Source: Treponema sp. (GTDB lineage: Bacteria; Spirochaetota; Spirochaetia; Treponematales; Treponemataceae). Taken from it: DNA of 64,000 bases. Position numbers and translations under genes: made by a program. This document shows positions 50,399 to 59,198 of the stretch, one piece after another. Under the pieces are notes generated by a model that was given only the letters and a program-made list of their open reading frames with translations, searched no databases and had not been told where the DNA came from. Numbering within the stretch: the stretch's first letter is position 1; every line of letters starts with the position of its first letter. The stretch covers positions 1-64,000 of the forward strand of contig JAGAZO010000021.1 of assembly GCA_017940005.1 (NCBI GenBank). Direction: 5' to 3'.

Positions 50399-51323
50399 AA
50401 TCATTTTTGTCAATCCTGTTTTAAAAGAAACAGTATGGGGCGGCTCGCGCCTTGCGGAATTCGGCTACGCATTGCCAAGCAGTCACGTCGGCGAAGCGTG
50501 GTGCGTGAGTGCGCATCCGCACGGTGACTGCGTTGTCGCTTCAGGCGCATATGCGGGCATACATCTTTCAGAGCTTTGGCACAATCACCGTGAGCTTTTT
50601 GGCAATTGTGAAGGCGAGCAGTTTCCGCTTTTAACAAAAATCATCGATGCGGAAAAAGATTTGTCAATTCAAGTACATCCTGATGATGCATATGCGAAAG
50701 TCAATGAAAACGGCTCGCTTGGAAAAACAGAATGCTGGTATATTTTAGATGCGCAGCCGAATGCAAAAATAGTAATCGGTCATCATGCAAAAAATCGCGC
50801 GGAAGTGCAGTCGATGATTGCGCAGCAACGGTGGAGTGAATTTATTCGTGAAGTGCCTGTGCACAAGGGCGATTTTTTCTTTATTGCGCCAGGCACTGTT
50901 CACGCGATTAAAGGCGGCACACTGCTTCTCGAAACGCAGCAGAGCAGCGACGTAACATATCGCGTGTACGATTATGACAGGCTTGGCAGCGATGGCAAGA
51001 TGCGTGCGCTTCACAGAGCACAGAGCATCGATGTGATAACAGCTCCGTTTGTGGAGAGCGCGCCGCCAAAACACGCGCGCAAAACAGTGAATGCCGCATT
51101 GCACGAACTTGCAGGATGCGCGTATTTTTCTGTGTGGGAGACAGTCATTGCAGGCAGCGCAGAGATTGTGCAAGACCAGCAGTTTATGATTGTGTCTGTC
51201 GTTGACGGCAGCGGCACTGTTGACGGCGTGCGCGTGCAAAAAGGCAGTCACTTTATTGTACCATTTGCATACGGCACCGCGCGTGTTGACGGCGACATGC
51301 AGCTTGTCATCTCTGCTGTGTAG
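50388..51323 (+). CDS. manA: Mannose-6-phosphate isomerase, class I short form
   Basis: The 311-residue zinc enzyme interconverts mannose 6-phosphate and fructose 6-phosphate. The metal ligands are in QVHPDD, KTECWY and GTVHAI. The length is that of the short bacterial class I enzyme (ManA/Pmi of Firmicutes). The start is a GTG at 50388, 7 nt after GGAG, overlapping the cyclase stop by 11 nt; upstream in-frame codons belong to the cyclase gene. It is followed directly by tcdA. It may supply mannose for glycolipids or feed mannose to glycolysis. Confidence 0.93.
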   Translation: MAREIIFVNPVLKETVWGGSRLAEFGYALPSSHVGEAWCVSAHPHGDCVVASGAYAGIHLSELWHNHRELFGNCEGEQFPLLTKIIDAEKDLSIQVHPDDAYAKVNENGSLGKTECWYILDAQPNAKIVIGHHAKNRAEVQSMIAQQRWSEFIREVPVHKGDFFFIAPGTVHAIKGGTLLLETQQSSDVTYRVYDYDRLGSDGKMRALHRAQSIDVITAPFVESAPPKHARKTVNAALHELAGCAYFSVWETVIAGSAEIVQDQQFMIVSVVDGSGTVDGVRVQKGSHFIVPFAYGTARVDGDMQLVISAV

Positions 51324-51328
51324 TGCGT

Positions 51329-52039
51329 ATGACAGACGACGAGCAGTTTTCCCGCACAAAATTATTAATTGGAGATTCGGGGCTTGACGCGCTTGGCCGT
51401 GCACATGTGATTGTGTTTGGTGTTGGCGGAGTTGGAGGATTTGCCGTCGAGGCGCTTGCACGCGCAGGTGTCGGAGCGCTCGACATTGTAGACAGCGACA
51501 CAGTTGCCCTTTCAAATTTGAACAGGCAGATTATTGCGCTTCACAGCACGCTCGGCAAATATAAAGTCGATGTGATGAAAGCGCGCATCCAAGATATAAA
51601 TCCTGCGTGCCGAGTGACTGCGCACAGTTGTTTTTTTCTTCCTGAAAATGCAGACTCGTTTGATTTTTCACAGTATGATTATGTTGTGGACGCAGTGGAC
51701 ACAGTGGCTGCAAAGCTGGAAATTATTAAAAAAGCAAAAGATGCACATGTGCCTGTTATAAGCTGCATGGGCGCGGGCAACAAATTTGATGCGACGCAGT
51801 TTCACATTGCAGATATTTCCCAGACGAGCGTGTGTCCGCTTGCGCGCGTGATGCGCCAAGAATTAAAAAAACGCGGAATTAAAGACGTAAAAGTACTCTA
51901 TTCGACAGCAAAACCGCTTGTAAATCGCGCGTCTGTGCCTGCAAGCATTTCGTTTGTTCCATCAGTTGCGGGGCTTTTGATTGCAGGCGAAGTGATACGC
52001 GAGGTCATCAGTGGTGATTGTATTGTACATATGCCATAG
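51329..52039 (+). CDS. tcdA: tRNA threonylcarbamoyladenosine dehydratase TcdA
   Basis: The 236-residue E1-like enzyme cyclises t6A at position 37 of tRNA to ct6A with ATP. Features are the nucleotide loop FGVGGVGGFAVEAL, the adenylation motif SNLNRQI and the ASISFVPSVAG segment near the C-terminus. It lacks the Cys pairs of the sulfur-carrier enzymes MoeB/ThiF, which supports TcdA. The start is the ATG at 51329; a GTG overlapping the manA stop is possible. The partner CsdE/CsdA is not in the window. Confidence 0.9.
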   Translation: MTDDEQFSRTKLLIGDSGLDALGRAHVIVFGVGGVGGFAVEALARAGVGALDIVDSDTVALSNLNRQIIALHSTLGKYKVDVMKARIQDINPACRVTAHSCFFLPENADSFDFSQYDYVVDAVDTVAAKLEIIKKAKDAHVPVISCMGAGNKFDATQFHIADISQTSVCPLARVMRQELKKRGIKDVKVLYSTAKPLVNRASVPASISFVPSVAGLLIAGEVIREVISGDCIVHMP

Positions 52040-52130
52040 CTTTTTTTTATGAAACGCGCTATACTCATCGATACGTGTCAAATGTATATAACAGGCGCGA
52101 TAAAATAATGCGCAGCAGGAGTATATAACA

Positions 52131-53360
52131 ATGATTATTAAACCGATGGTGCGGAGCAATATGTGCATCAACGCGCATCCGATAGGATGTGCCAGAGAAA
52201 CAGAGAATCAAATTGCATATGTAAAAGCGCAAAAAGCAAAGCGCGGTACAAAGAGCATGGCGGAAGGCGGAGAAGGTCCGAAGACTGTGCTTGTGCTTGG
52301 CTGCTCGACAGGCTACGGGCTTGCAAGCCGCGTTGCTGCGGCGTTTGAATACGGCGCGGAGACAATCGGCGTATCGTTTGAAAAAGAGCCGACGGAAACA
52401 AAAGGCGGCACGCCTGGCGCATACAACAACATGGCGTTTGATCGCGCGGCAAAAAAAGATGGGCTTGTTGCAATCACTATAAATGCAGATGCATTTGCCG
52501 ACGAAACGAGAACGCGCGTTATTGAAGAAGTTAAAAAACTCGGACACAAATTTGATTTAATAATTTACAGCCTTGCAAGCCCAGTGCGCACAGACCCAGA
52601 CACAAAAGTGCAGTACAAGTCGGTAATCAAGCCGCGCGGCAGCGTGTATAGTGGAAGAAGCATAGACATTATGACAGGCGCGCTTAAAGAGTCGAGCGCA
52701 GAGCCTGCAACTGAAGAAGAGATTGCAAACACAATCAAAGTGATGGGCGGCGATGACTGGCGCAGGTGGATAGGGCAGTTGAGCAGCGCAGGCGTTCTTG
52801 CGCAAGGTTGCCGTACTGTCGCGTATTCATACATAGGACCAGAGTTGAGCCACGCCATTTATCGCAATGGCACAATCGGCATGGCAAAACTTGACTTGGA
52901 AAAAGCCGCGCGCGATTTAGATGCCCAACTAAAATCATCTGTGAATGGCGGCGCATATGTTTCCGTAAACAAAGGGCTTGTAACGCGTTCAAGCGCAGTC
53001 ATCCCAATTATTTCGCTGTATCTTTCAATCCTTTTCAAAGTGATGAAAGAGAAAGGCACGCACGAAGGATGCATTGAGCAGATGGAGCGGCTTTTTGCGG
53101 AGCGGCTGTACACAGGCAAAAACAGCGCGGCAGACAGCGTGCCGGTGGACAACGAGCATCTCATTCGCATAGACGAGCTTGAAATGGCGGACGATGTGCA
53201 AAAAGTTTGCCTTGAACGTATGAACGCTGTAACGCAGGAAAATCTTTCGCAATATTGCGACCTTGATGGCTACAAGCACGACTTTCTTGCGGCAAACGGT
53301 TTTGATGTTGCGGGCGTTGACTACGAGAAAGATGTTGCGCGCATGGACGTGATTGCGTGA
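52131..53360 (+). CDS. fabV: NADH-dependent trans-2-enoyl-CoA/ACP reductase (TER/FabV)
   Basis: The 409-residue enzyme reduces crotonyl-CoA or trans-2-enoyl-ACP. The catalytic pair is Tyr244 and Lys253 (YRNGTIGMAK, the Y-X8-K spacing that separates FabV from FabI). The NADH site is LGCSTGYGLASR with Glu84 after GVSF. T. denticola TER, structurally known, is the obvious relative and is active on crotonyl-CoA, pointing to butyrate formation or fatty-acid synthesis. GCAGGAG lies about 10 nt before the ATG. It stands alone between tcdA and pyrC. Confidence 0.97.
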   Translation: MIIKPMVRSNMCINAHPIGCARETENQIAYVKAQKAKRGTKSMAEGGEGPKTVLVLGCSTGYGLASRVAAAFEYGAETIGVSFEKEPTETKGGTPGAYNNMAFDRAAKKDGLVAITINADAFADETRTRVIEEVKKLGHKFDLIIYSLASPVRTDPDTKVQYKSVIKPRGSVYSGRSIDIMTGALKESSAEPATEEEIANTIKVMGGDDWRRWIGQLSSAGVLAQGCRTVAYSYIGPELSHAIYRNGTIGMAKLDLEKAARDLDAQLKSSVNGGAYVSVNKGLVTRSSAVIPIISLYLSILFKVMKEKGTHEGCIEQMERLFAERLYTGKNSAADSVPVDNEHLIRIDELEMADDVQKVCLERMNAVTQENLSQYCDLDGYKHDFLAANGFDVAGVDYEKDVARMDVIA

Positions 53361-53460
53361 GTCGTGCAGAGGGATTTATGTATTACTTTGTGATACGAAC
53401 TGTAAGGAAATTATTTTCCTAGTCGATTGTGCAACTGACGCATACACTGGCACGGCATGT

Positions 53461-53510
53461 TGCTGTACACTGTTGCTGTGTACAGCAGTCATGTTGCATG
53501 CGGCATGCAA
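53461..53510. repeat. Two compact hairpins before pyrC
   Basis: TGCTGTACAC-N7-GTGTACAGCA (53461-53487, 10 bp) and TTGCATG-CGG-CATGCAA (53494-53510, 7 bp) lie 22 bp before the pyrC start. They have the same compact, unrelated-stem style as arrays R1 and R3. They could be folded in the pyrC leader. Confidence 0.7.
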
Positions 53511-53531
53511 TGAGTATATGAAAGTAAGCGT

Positions 53532-55037
53532 ATGACACGAGTTTTGCTTTTTTATAATGCGCGCCTTCTCGATGAATCGATTGACACGCCCGGTGCACTC
53601 CTTGTTATCGACGATAAAATTCGTGCAGTGTATGCAGGCTATTTTACAAATAAAAAAACGATAGAAACAATTGCGCACTCTGTGCTCATTGAAGACGGTT
53701 ACTCAAATTGCTCCATAGAGTATTATGATGCGCTCGGCTTTACGCTTATGCCTGCGTTTATAGACATGCACGTTCATTTGCGCTATCCCGGTCAGACACA
53801 CAAAGAGGATTTAGAAAGCGGTTTACGTGCCGCTGCTGCGGGAGGATTTGGTACTGTCGTTGCCATGCCGAACACCGTGCCCGTCGTTTCTTCGCTTAAT
53901 GCTGCGCTTGAAATTACTAAAAAAGCTTCCGAGCTTGGATTGATAAACGTGATTCAATCGGTGAGCATTACAAAGGATTTTTCTGGAAACGACATAAGCC
54001 ATCTTGACGAACTTAATGCAGTGCAGAGTCCGCTCATAACTGAAGACGGGCACGATGTTGCGTCTTCTGTAATTATGCTTGATGCAATGCGTAAAGCAGC
54101 GGCGCGCGGAATTATTGTGAGTTGCCACAGTGAAGATGAATCGCTTGCGCAGGAAGCGAAAAAGTTTCGCGATGAAGCGCTTGCACGTATGAAAGACAAT
54201 CACTTATCAACATGGGGCATGAGCGGAGATGCAATAGCCGATGTAGATGATGAAACGCTCGACACTATCGCAATGCTTTTAACGCAGGCAAACGATTTGC
54301 TTGCACTTGCAGAAAATACTGCCACAGTCAGAAATATCATGCTTGCGAGAGAAGCTGGTTGCCATGTGCATATTGCACACGTAAGTACTGCTGCTGCGCT
54401 TGATGCAGTGCGAACTGCGAAAGAAGCGCTTGCAGATGAAGCGGCGGAGCACTTTGCAGACGAAGCTGACGATGCATTTGATGCTGTGCTTGACGGAAAA
54501 CAATTTGCTCCTGCCAGACGCGTTCAAGCTTCGTTTCGCGTAACGTGTGAAGTTACGCCGCATCATCTTGCGTTGTGCGGCACTGAAGAGCCGTTTATTC
54601 ATGCGCTTGTGAATCCGCCGCTTCGCAGCGAGGACGATCGTGTTGTACTTCTTGAAGGGCTTCGTGATGGCACGGTTGATGTGATTGCCACAGCCCATGC
54701 GCCACATACATTTGAAGATAAAGAAAACGGTGTGCCCGGTTTTACAGGACTTGAAACAGCATATGCTGTTTGCAATACAATGCTTGTGCAGCATGGACAG
54801 CTTGGCGCAAAGCGGCTTTCGCAGTTGATGTCAGCAAATCCTGCGCGTATTCTTCGTCTTAACAAAGGTGTGCTTGCTCCCGGCTACGATGCAGATATAG
54901 TGTTTGTTGATCCTGATGAAAGAGTGACTGTAGATGCGCGGCAATTTTTCAGCAAAGGAAAAGCAACACCATTTGATGGTATGGACCTTATCGGCAGTAT
55001 AAAACAGCTTTTTATTGGCGGTAGAAAGATTTATTAA
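53532..55037 (+). CDS. pyrC: Dihydroorotase
   Basis: The 501-residue enzyme closes carbamoyl-aspartate to dihydroorotate in pyrimidine synthesis, after the carbamoyl phosphate made by CarB. Metal motifs are MHVHLRYPGQTHKEDLESG (HxH and the Arg of type I) and, later, SCHSEDE, HIAHVSTA and TAHAPHT. It is longer than the usual 420-430: an acidic insertion lies near residues 298-330 (DEAAEHFADEADDAFDAVLD, 20 residues). The ribosome site is weak. The M48 protease follows after 17 bp. The other pyrimidine genes are not in the window. Confidence 0.95.
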   Translation: MTRVLLFYNARLLDESIDTPGALLVIDDKIRAVYAGYFTNKKTIETIAHSVLIEDGYSNCSIEYYDALGFTLMPAFIDMHVHLRYPGQTHKEDLESGLRAAAAGGFGTVVAMPNTVPVVSSLNAALEITKKASELGLINVIQSVSITKDFSGNDISHLDELNAVQSPLITEDGHDVASSVIMLDAMRKAAARGIIVSCHSEDESLAQEAKKFRDEALARMKDNHLSTWGMSGDAIADVDDETLDTIAMLLTQANDLLALAENTATVRNIMLAREAGCHVHIAHVSTAAALDAVRTAKEALADEAAEHFADEADDAFDAVLDGKQFAPARRVQASFRVTCEVTPHHLALCGTEEPFIHALVNPPLRSEDDRVVLLEGLRDGTVDVIATAHAPHTFEDKENGVPGFTGLETAYAVCNTMLVQHGQLGAKRLSQLMSANPARILRLNKGVLAPGYDADIVFVDPDERVTVDARQFFSKGKATPFDGMDLIGSIKQLFIGGRKIY

Positions 55038-55054
55038 AGTTGTAAGGTTGAAGT

Positions 55055-56317
55055 ATGCAATTTTCAAGTGTTTTTGTTATTATTTATTGCGTTGGCGTTG
55101 CGCTTGCTGTTTTAGTAAAGCATGCGTTACAAGCTGTTGAATACGTATTTCGCAAAAAACATGGGTGCGACATTCCCGACGAGTTGCGCGCGTACATAAC
55201 GGTTGACGATATAGAAAAAACATGCGCGTATAAAGATGCGCATTATGCGTCATGGATTCCCGAAAATCTTGTGACAACTGCGACAAGCGTTGCGCTGCTG
55301 TTTTCAGGCTTTTACGTGTGGCTTTTTACGTGGCTGTGGAGCGCGACGGCAAACGTGTATGCAACAACGCTGCTCTTCGCACTGTTTGCGTCAATTCCTG
55401 AAAGCCTCGTTTCGCTGCCGTTTGCGCTGTATGATGAGTTTGTTATTGAAAAGCGGTTCGGCTTTTCTACAATGACGTTCAAACTCTGGCTTGCCGACGC
55501 GCTCAAGTCATTTGTGATAAACGCGGTTGTCGCGTCATTTTTGCTCGTGGTGATGACGTTGCTTTTTGAGCATGTGCGCATCTGGTGGTGGCTGCTCGCT
55601 ACAGTATATGTTGCGTTTTCACTGCTCATGTCATTTTTATACCCGCGCGTGATTGCGCCGCTTTTTAATAAATTTACACCGCTTGAAGACGGCGCGCTTA
55701 AAACGCGCGTGAGCGATTTTATGACACGCACTGGTTTTACTGCGAGCGGCATTTTTGTGATGGACGCTTCAAAACGCAGCACGCATTCAAATGCGTATTT
55801 TACTGGATTTGGCAAAAGCAAGCGCGTTGTGTTGTACGACACGCTTGTGAATCAGCTGACGGTGGACGAGCTTGGTGCGGTGCTTGCACATGAGCTTGGG
55901 CATTACAAAAAGAAGCATCTCATAAAGCAGTTTTGCGTTGTCATTCCGCTTGTATACGCCGCGCTCTTTGCGATAAGCAAAATTGTTGATTATGAGCCGT
56001 TGTATAAAGCGTTTGGTTTTGCAACAGACGCAGCTGTTTTTCCGCACATGAAGTTTATCGGGCTGTTTTTGATTTCACAAGTGTTCGGCAATTTTGGCAT
56101 TTTTGCAAGCGCGGCAGGGAATTATTTTTCGCGTAAACATGAATACGAGGCGGACACATATGCAAAAGAGCTATGCGGAAGCGGAGAGCCGCTTTCTTCT
56201 GCGCTCATAAAACTTAATAAAGAAAACAACAGCGAAGTGCGCGTTGCAAAATTGTACAGTGCTTTTACGTACTCGCACCCGACGTTATTGGAGCGGCTCG
56301 ACGCGTTGCATAGGTAA
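55055..56317 (+). CDS. M48-family (Ste24/CAAX-type) membrane metallopeptidase
   Basis: The 420-residue protein has an N-terminal hydrophobic helix, several further membrane segments, and the zinc site HELGH (VLAHELGHYKKKH) with the downstream Glu in the EYEADTYAKEL segment. The extended N-terminal DVEKTC-like region and four to seven helices place it with the Ste24/HtpX-like peptidases that clear misfolded membrane proteins. AAGG lies 7 nt before the ATG, and the gene follows pyrC closely, so they are probably co-transcribed. A long hairpin follows the stop. Confidence 0.93.
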   Translation: MQFSSVFVIIYCVGVALAVLVKHALQAVEYVFRKKHGCDIPDELRAYITVDDIEKTCAYKDAHYASWIPENLVTTATSVALLFSGFYVWLFTWLWSATANVYATTLLFALFASIPESLVSLPFALYDEFVIEKRFGFSTMTFKLWLADALKSFVINAVVASFLLVVMTLLFEHVRIWWWLLATVYVAFSLLMSFLYPRVIAPLFNKFTPLEDGALKTRVSDFMTRTGFTASGIFVMDASKRSTHSNAYFTGFGKSKRVVLYDTLVNQLTVDELGAVLAHELGHYKKKHLIKQFCVVIPLVYAALFAISKIVDYEPLYKAFGFATDAAVFPHMKFIGLFLISQVFGNFGIFASAAGNYFSRKHEYEADTYAKELCGSGEPLSSALIKLNKENNSEVRVAKLYSAFTYSHPTLLERLDALHR

Positions 56318-56343
56318 GCAATAAAAGGTTTGGAAAGATAAAG

Positions 56344-56385
56344 TCCAGGAAAAGAAAACCTTTTGAAAGGTTGTCTTTTCCTGGA
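56344..56385 (+). other. Long stem-loop between the M48 gene and the acyl-CoA ligase
   Basis: TCCAGGAAAAG (56344-56354) pairs perfectly with CTTTTCCTGGA (56375-56385), and an inner AACCT/AGGTT stem sits in the loop. There is no T run after it, so it is not a standard terminator. It may be an RNA processing or stability element. Confidence 0.6.
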
Positions 56386-56459
56386 AAACTAATTATGATG
56401 ACAACATAAAAATGCATTTTACTGAAAGATGCGACACATGAATTATATGCGGAGACAAT

Positions 56460-58094
56460 ATGCCAATAACAACCTATCTTGAAAAAAATGATGCTGAATT
56501 CGGTAGCGATGTTGCGCTCGTAGAATTGAATCCTGAAGTGAAAGAGACAATGCGCGTCACTTGGAAAGATTATGACTTGATGCAGAGCGAGCCGTTTATG
56601 CCGTATCGCAGGGAAATCACGTGGCATGTGTTTAATGAAAAAGCAAATCGCTGTGCACATTTGCTTTTGGAACGCGGCGTAAAAAAAGGAGACAAGGTTG
56701 GCATTTTGCTGATGAATTGCCTTGAATGGCTGCCGATTTATTTTGGCATTTTGAAAACAGGCGCGCTCGCGGTGCCGCTTAATTTCCGCTACTCGCCCGA
56801 AGAGATTGACTATTGCGTGAATCTTGCGGATGTGAGCGTGCTGTTGTTTGGTCCTGAGTTTATTGGGCGTATTGAAGATATTGCAGACAGCATCATGCCG
56901 CATCGACTTCTGCTTTTTGTTGGCGACGGCGCGTGCCCGACATTTGCAGAAGATTATTACCAACTTGCAATGAACTGTGCAAGTCAGAATATATCAATTG
57001 CGCTTTCCGATGACGATGACGCAGCGATTTATTTTTCTTCAGGAACAACAGGTTTTCCAAAAGCAATTTTGCACAAGCATCGCGCGCTCACGCATTCGGC
57101 TGTGTGTGAGCAACAACATCATAAGCAGACGAGGAATGATACGTTTTTGTGCATTCCGCCGCTGTATCACACAGGTGCAAAAATGCACTGGTTCGGAAGT
57201 TTGATTTCAGGAAGCAAAGCAGTGCTCTTGCGCGGCACAAAGCCCGATATAGTTTTGAAAGCTGCATCAGATGAGCAGTGCACGATTGTATGGCTGCTTG
57301 TGCCATGGGCGCAGGATATTTTGACGGCGCTTGAAAGTGGCGAACTGGCGCTTTCAGATTATAAGCTCGACAAGTGGCGCCTTATGCATATAGGCGCGCA
57401 GCCAGTACCTAAAAAATTAATTGAAGATTGGAAGAATTATTTTCCGCATCATGAATACGACACAAATTACGGATTGTCGGAGTCGATTGGACCGGGATGC
57501 GTACATCTTGGCATTAAGAATACTAACAAGATTGGTGCAATAGGCGTGCCAGGTTATGGTTGGCGCGTGAAAATTGTAGACGAAAACAGAAATCCTGTCA
57601 TCCAAGGTGATGTAGGCGAGCTTGCCGTACAGGGACCTGGCGTTATGACGTGCTATTATAAAAATCCGGAAGCGACGAAAGAAGTGCTCACTGACGACAA
57701 ATGGCTTTTGACAGGCGATATGGCTTTTCAAGATGATGATGGATTTTACTATCTTGTAGACCGCAAGAAAGATGTGATTATTTCTGGCGGTGAGAATATT
57801 TATCCTGTGCAAATTGAAGATTTTTTGCATAAGATGGACGCACTGCAGGATGTAGCGGTTATTGGACTTGCGGATCCGAGACTTGGAGAAATAGCTGCGG
57901 CAATTATTGAGGTGAAGCCTGGCAAAACATGCACTGAAGAAGAAATTAATAAATTTTGCCTTGCCTTGCCAAAGTATAAACGTCCTCGCAAAATCATATT
58001 TGCGAGTGTTCCGAGAAACGCCACTGGCAAAATTGAAAAACCGCTGTTGCGCGAAAAATATCGAACGATAGATCCATTTGCAAGTATGCGTTAG
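56460..58094 (+). CDS. AMP-forming acyl-CoA synthetase (long-chain/CaiC-like)
   Basis: The 544-residue ligase activates a carboxylic acid to acyl-CoA via acyl-AMP. The P-loop is YFSSGTTGFPKAI, followed by NYGLSES, the hinge GDMAFQDDDGFYYLVDRKKD and the C-terminal catalytic Lys in NATGKIEK. A hinge of this type is usual for medium/long-chain FadD or CaiC relatives; I cannot choose the substrate. GCGGAG lies 6 nt before the ATG. It is a monocistronic unit, 142 bp from the M48 gene. It differs in sequence from the ligase domain at 16.8-18.8 kb. Confidence 0.9.
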   Translation: MPITTYLEKNDAEFGSDVALVELNPEVKETMRVTWKDYDLMQSEPFMPYRREITWHVFNEKANRCAHLLLERGVKKGDKVGILLMNCLEWLPIYFGILKTGALAVPLNFRYSPEEIDYCVNLADVSVLLFGPEFIGRIEDIADSIMPHRLLLFVGDGACPTFAEDYYQLAMNCASQNISIALSDDDDAAIYFSSGTTGFPKAILHKHRALTHSAVCEQQHHKQTRNDTFLCIPPLYHTGAKMHWFGSLISGSKAVLLRGTKPDIVLKAASDEQCTIVWLLVPWAQDILTALESGELALSDYKLDKWRLMHIGAQPVPKKLIEDWKNYFPHHEYDTNYGLSESIGPGCVHLGIKNTNKIGAIGVPGYGWRVKIVDENRNPVIQGDVGELAVQGPGVMTCYYKNPEATKEVLTDDKWLLTGDMAFQDDDGFYYLVDRKKDVIISGGENIYPVQIEDFLHKMDALQDVAVIGLADPRLGEIAAAIIEVKPGKTCTEEEINKFCLALPKYKRPRKIIFASVPRNATGKIEKPLLREKYRTIDPFASMR

Positions 58095-58167
58095 CTGTTT
58101 GTTTGCAAGCAGTCTGTCGTGTGCTGGCAGTTAGAGATGCATTGCAGGTGGTTATATCTTTTTTTAT

Positions 58168-58191
58168 GACGCAGCGCGTCGGATTTTGTTT
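58168..58191 (+). terminator. Weak intrinsic terminator after the acyl-CoA ligase
   Basis: GACGC-AGC-GCGTC (58168-58180) is followed by GGATTTTGTTT. The stem is short, so efficiency should be low. It lies between the convergent ligase and Memo-like genes. Confidence 0.4.
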
Positions 58192-58196
58192 CCGCT

Positions 58197-59174
58197 TTAC
58201 GAATCAAAGAGTGCAAAGTAATAGCTCGTTACGTTGTCGCTGCCTTCTCCTGAAAGTTCGTATGAATTTGTGTGAAAGAGCACATTGCACTTCGATTCGC
58301 TTGTGAGCAAATGCGCAAGTACATACATGCCCTGACGGTTGTCACAAATTGCATAAATCCACGCCGCCGAAGAAGGAGCGTCAAAGAACATGCGAGATAC
58401 CGCATCTTTTTTTGCTGTTGTTGGTAAGTCTGCAAGGTGCGAAAAATCTGTCGATATGAGCAAAAAGTTTTCTTTGCGCAGTTGCTCGCTAAAATACGGC
58501 GCAAGCGCGTTTGTTAATTTTTGCGCATCAAGCTGGTTTACAGGTGGCTCTCCTTGTACGGCAATTGCAACAACACGTGCTTCTGGAAAATACCGTGCAA
58601 CATACGGAATAAGCGTATTGATTCCATGCTCTGCAGGGAACACGCGTGCATCGTAGGAAACGCCGAGCGTTTGTGCTATTGTTTTTAATGCGGTAGTTTC
58701 TGTGCATATAACTCTATTGCAGCCCACGCTCCACGTACAGTCTGCAAGTGACCATGTTTTTGTGGAAAGATTCCAATGCGACGGACTGATGATAAAAAAT
58801 GTACGCACAGTGCGTCGCTCGGCGATTTCTTTGAAAAGTGCGTCTATTTGCGAACCTGCAAGCAAATGATGACTCACTGTTGCAGCCCACGGAAATGCGT
58901 GTGCAGGCGGGAGCGATTCATATGGCAAAAAAATATGTGGAGCTGTAGTACCAAGTGATTCCCATGTCTGCACGAGTAACGGCGACTGCTCGCTTTTTTG
59001 TGGCGCATATTTATTGCGTTGCGGTACATCGTGTAAACGCGCATTATCTTGCTGTAAAACAGTCACGTTTTTTGCAGTGCATCCGCAAAAAAACGCACTT
59101 ATACAGAAAAACGCCATTACGAAAAAAAACACGGTGACAGAAAAAAATGTCGTTACAGAAAAGCGATTTCTCAA
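58197..59174 (-). CDS. Memo/AmmeMemoRadiSam-B family lipoprotein
   Basis: The 325-residue protein has the Memo fold signature: VSHHLLAG, IISPSHW, PAEHGI and ISTDFSH; the His residues in SHH and PSHW would bind metal. It is preceded by a lipoprotein signal (hydrophobic run, then lipobox FFCGC), so it acts outside the inner membrane; most AmmeMemoRadiSam-B proteins are cytosolic. The start is unclear: TTG at 59174 lacks a site, while GGAG lies 6 nt before an in-frame ATC about 12 nt upstream. ATG codons downstream would cut the signal peptide. It follows the DUF3160 gene by 24 bp. Confidence 0.82.
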   Translation of the reverse strand: MRNRFSVTTFFSVTVFFFVMAFFCISAFFCGCTAKNVTVLQQDNARLHDVPQRNKYAPQKSEQSPLLVQTWESLGTTAPHIFLPYESLPPAHAFPWAATVSHHLLAGSQIDALFKEIAERRTVRTFFIISPSHWNLSTKTWSLADCTWSVGCNRVICTETTALKTIAQTLGVSYDARVFPAEHGINTLIPYVARYFPEARVVAIAVQGEPPVNQLDAQKLTNALAPYFSEQLRKENFLLISTDFSHLADLPTTAKKDAVSRMFFDAPSSAAWIYAICDNRQGMYVLAHLLTSESKCNVLFHTNSYELSGEGSDNVTSYYFALFDS

Positions 59175-59198
59175 ACGGTTTGTGATAATTCGCTCCGA

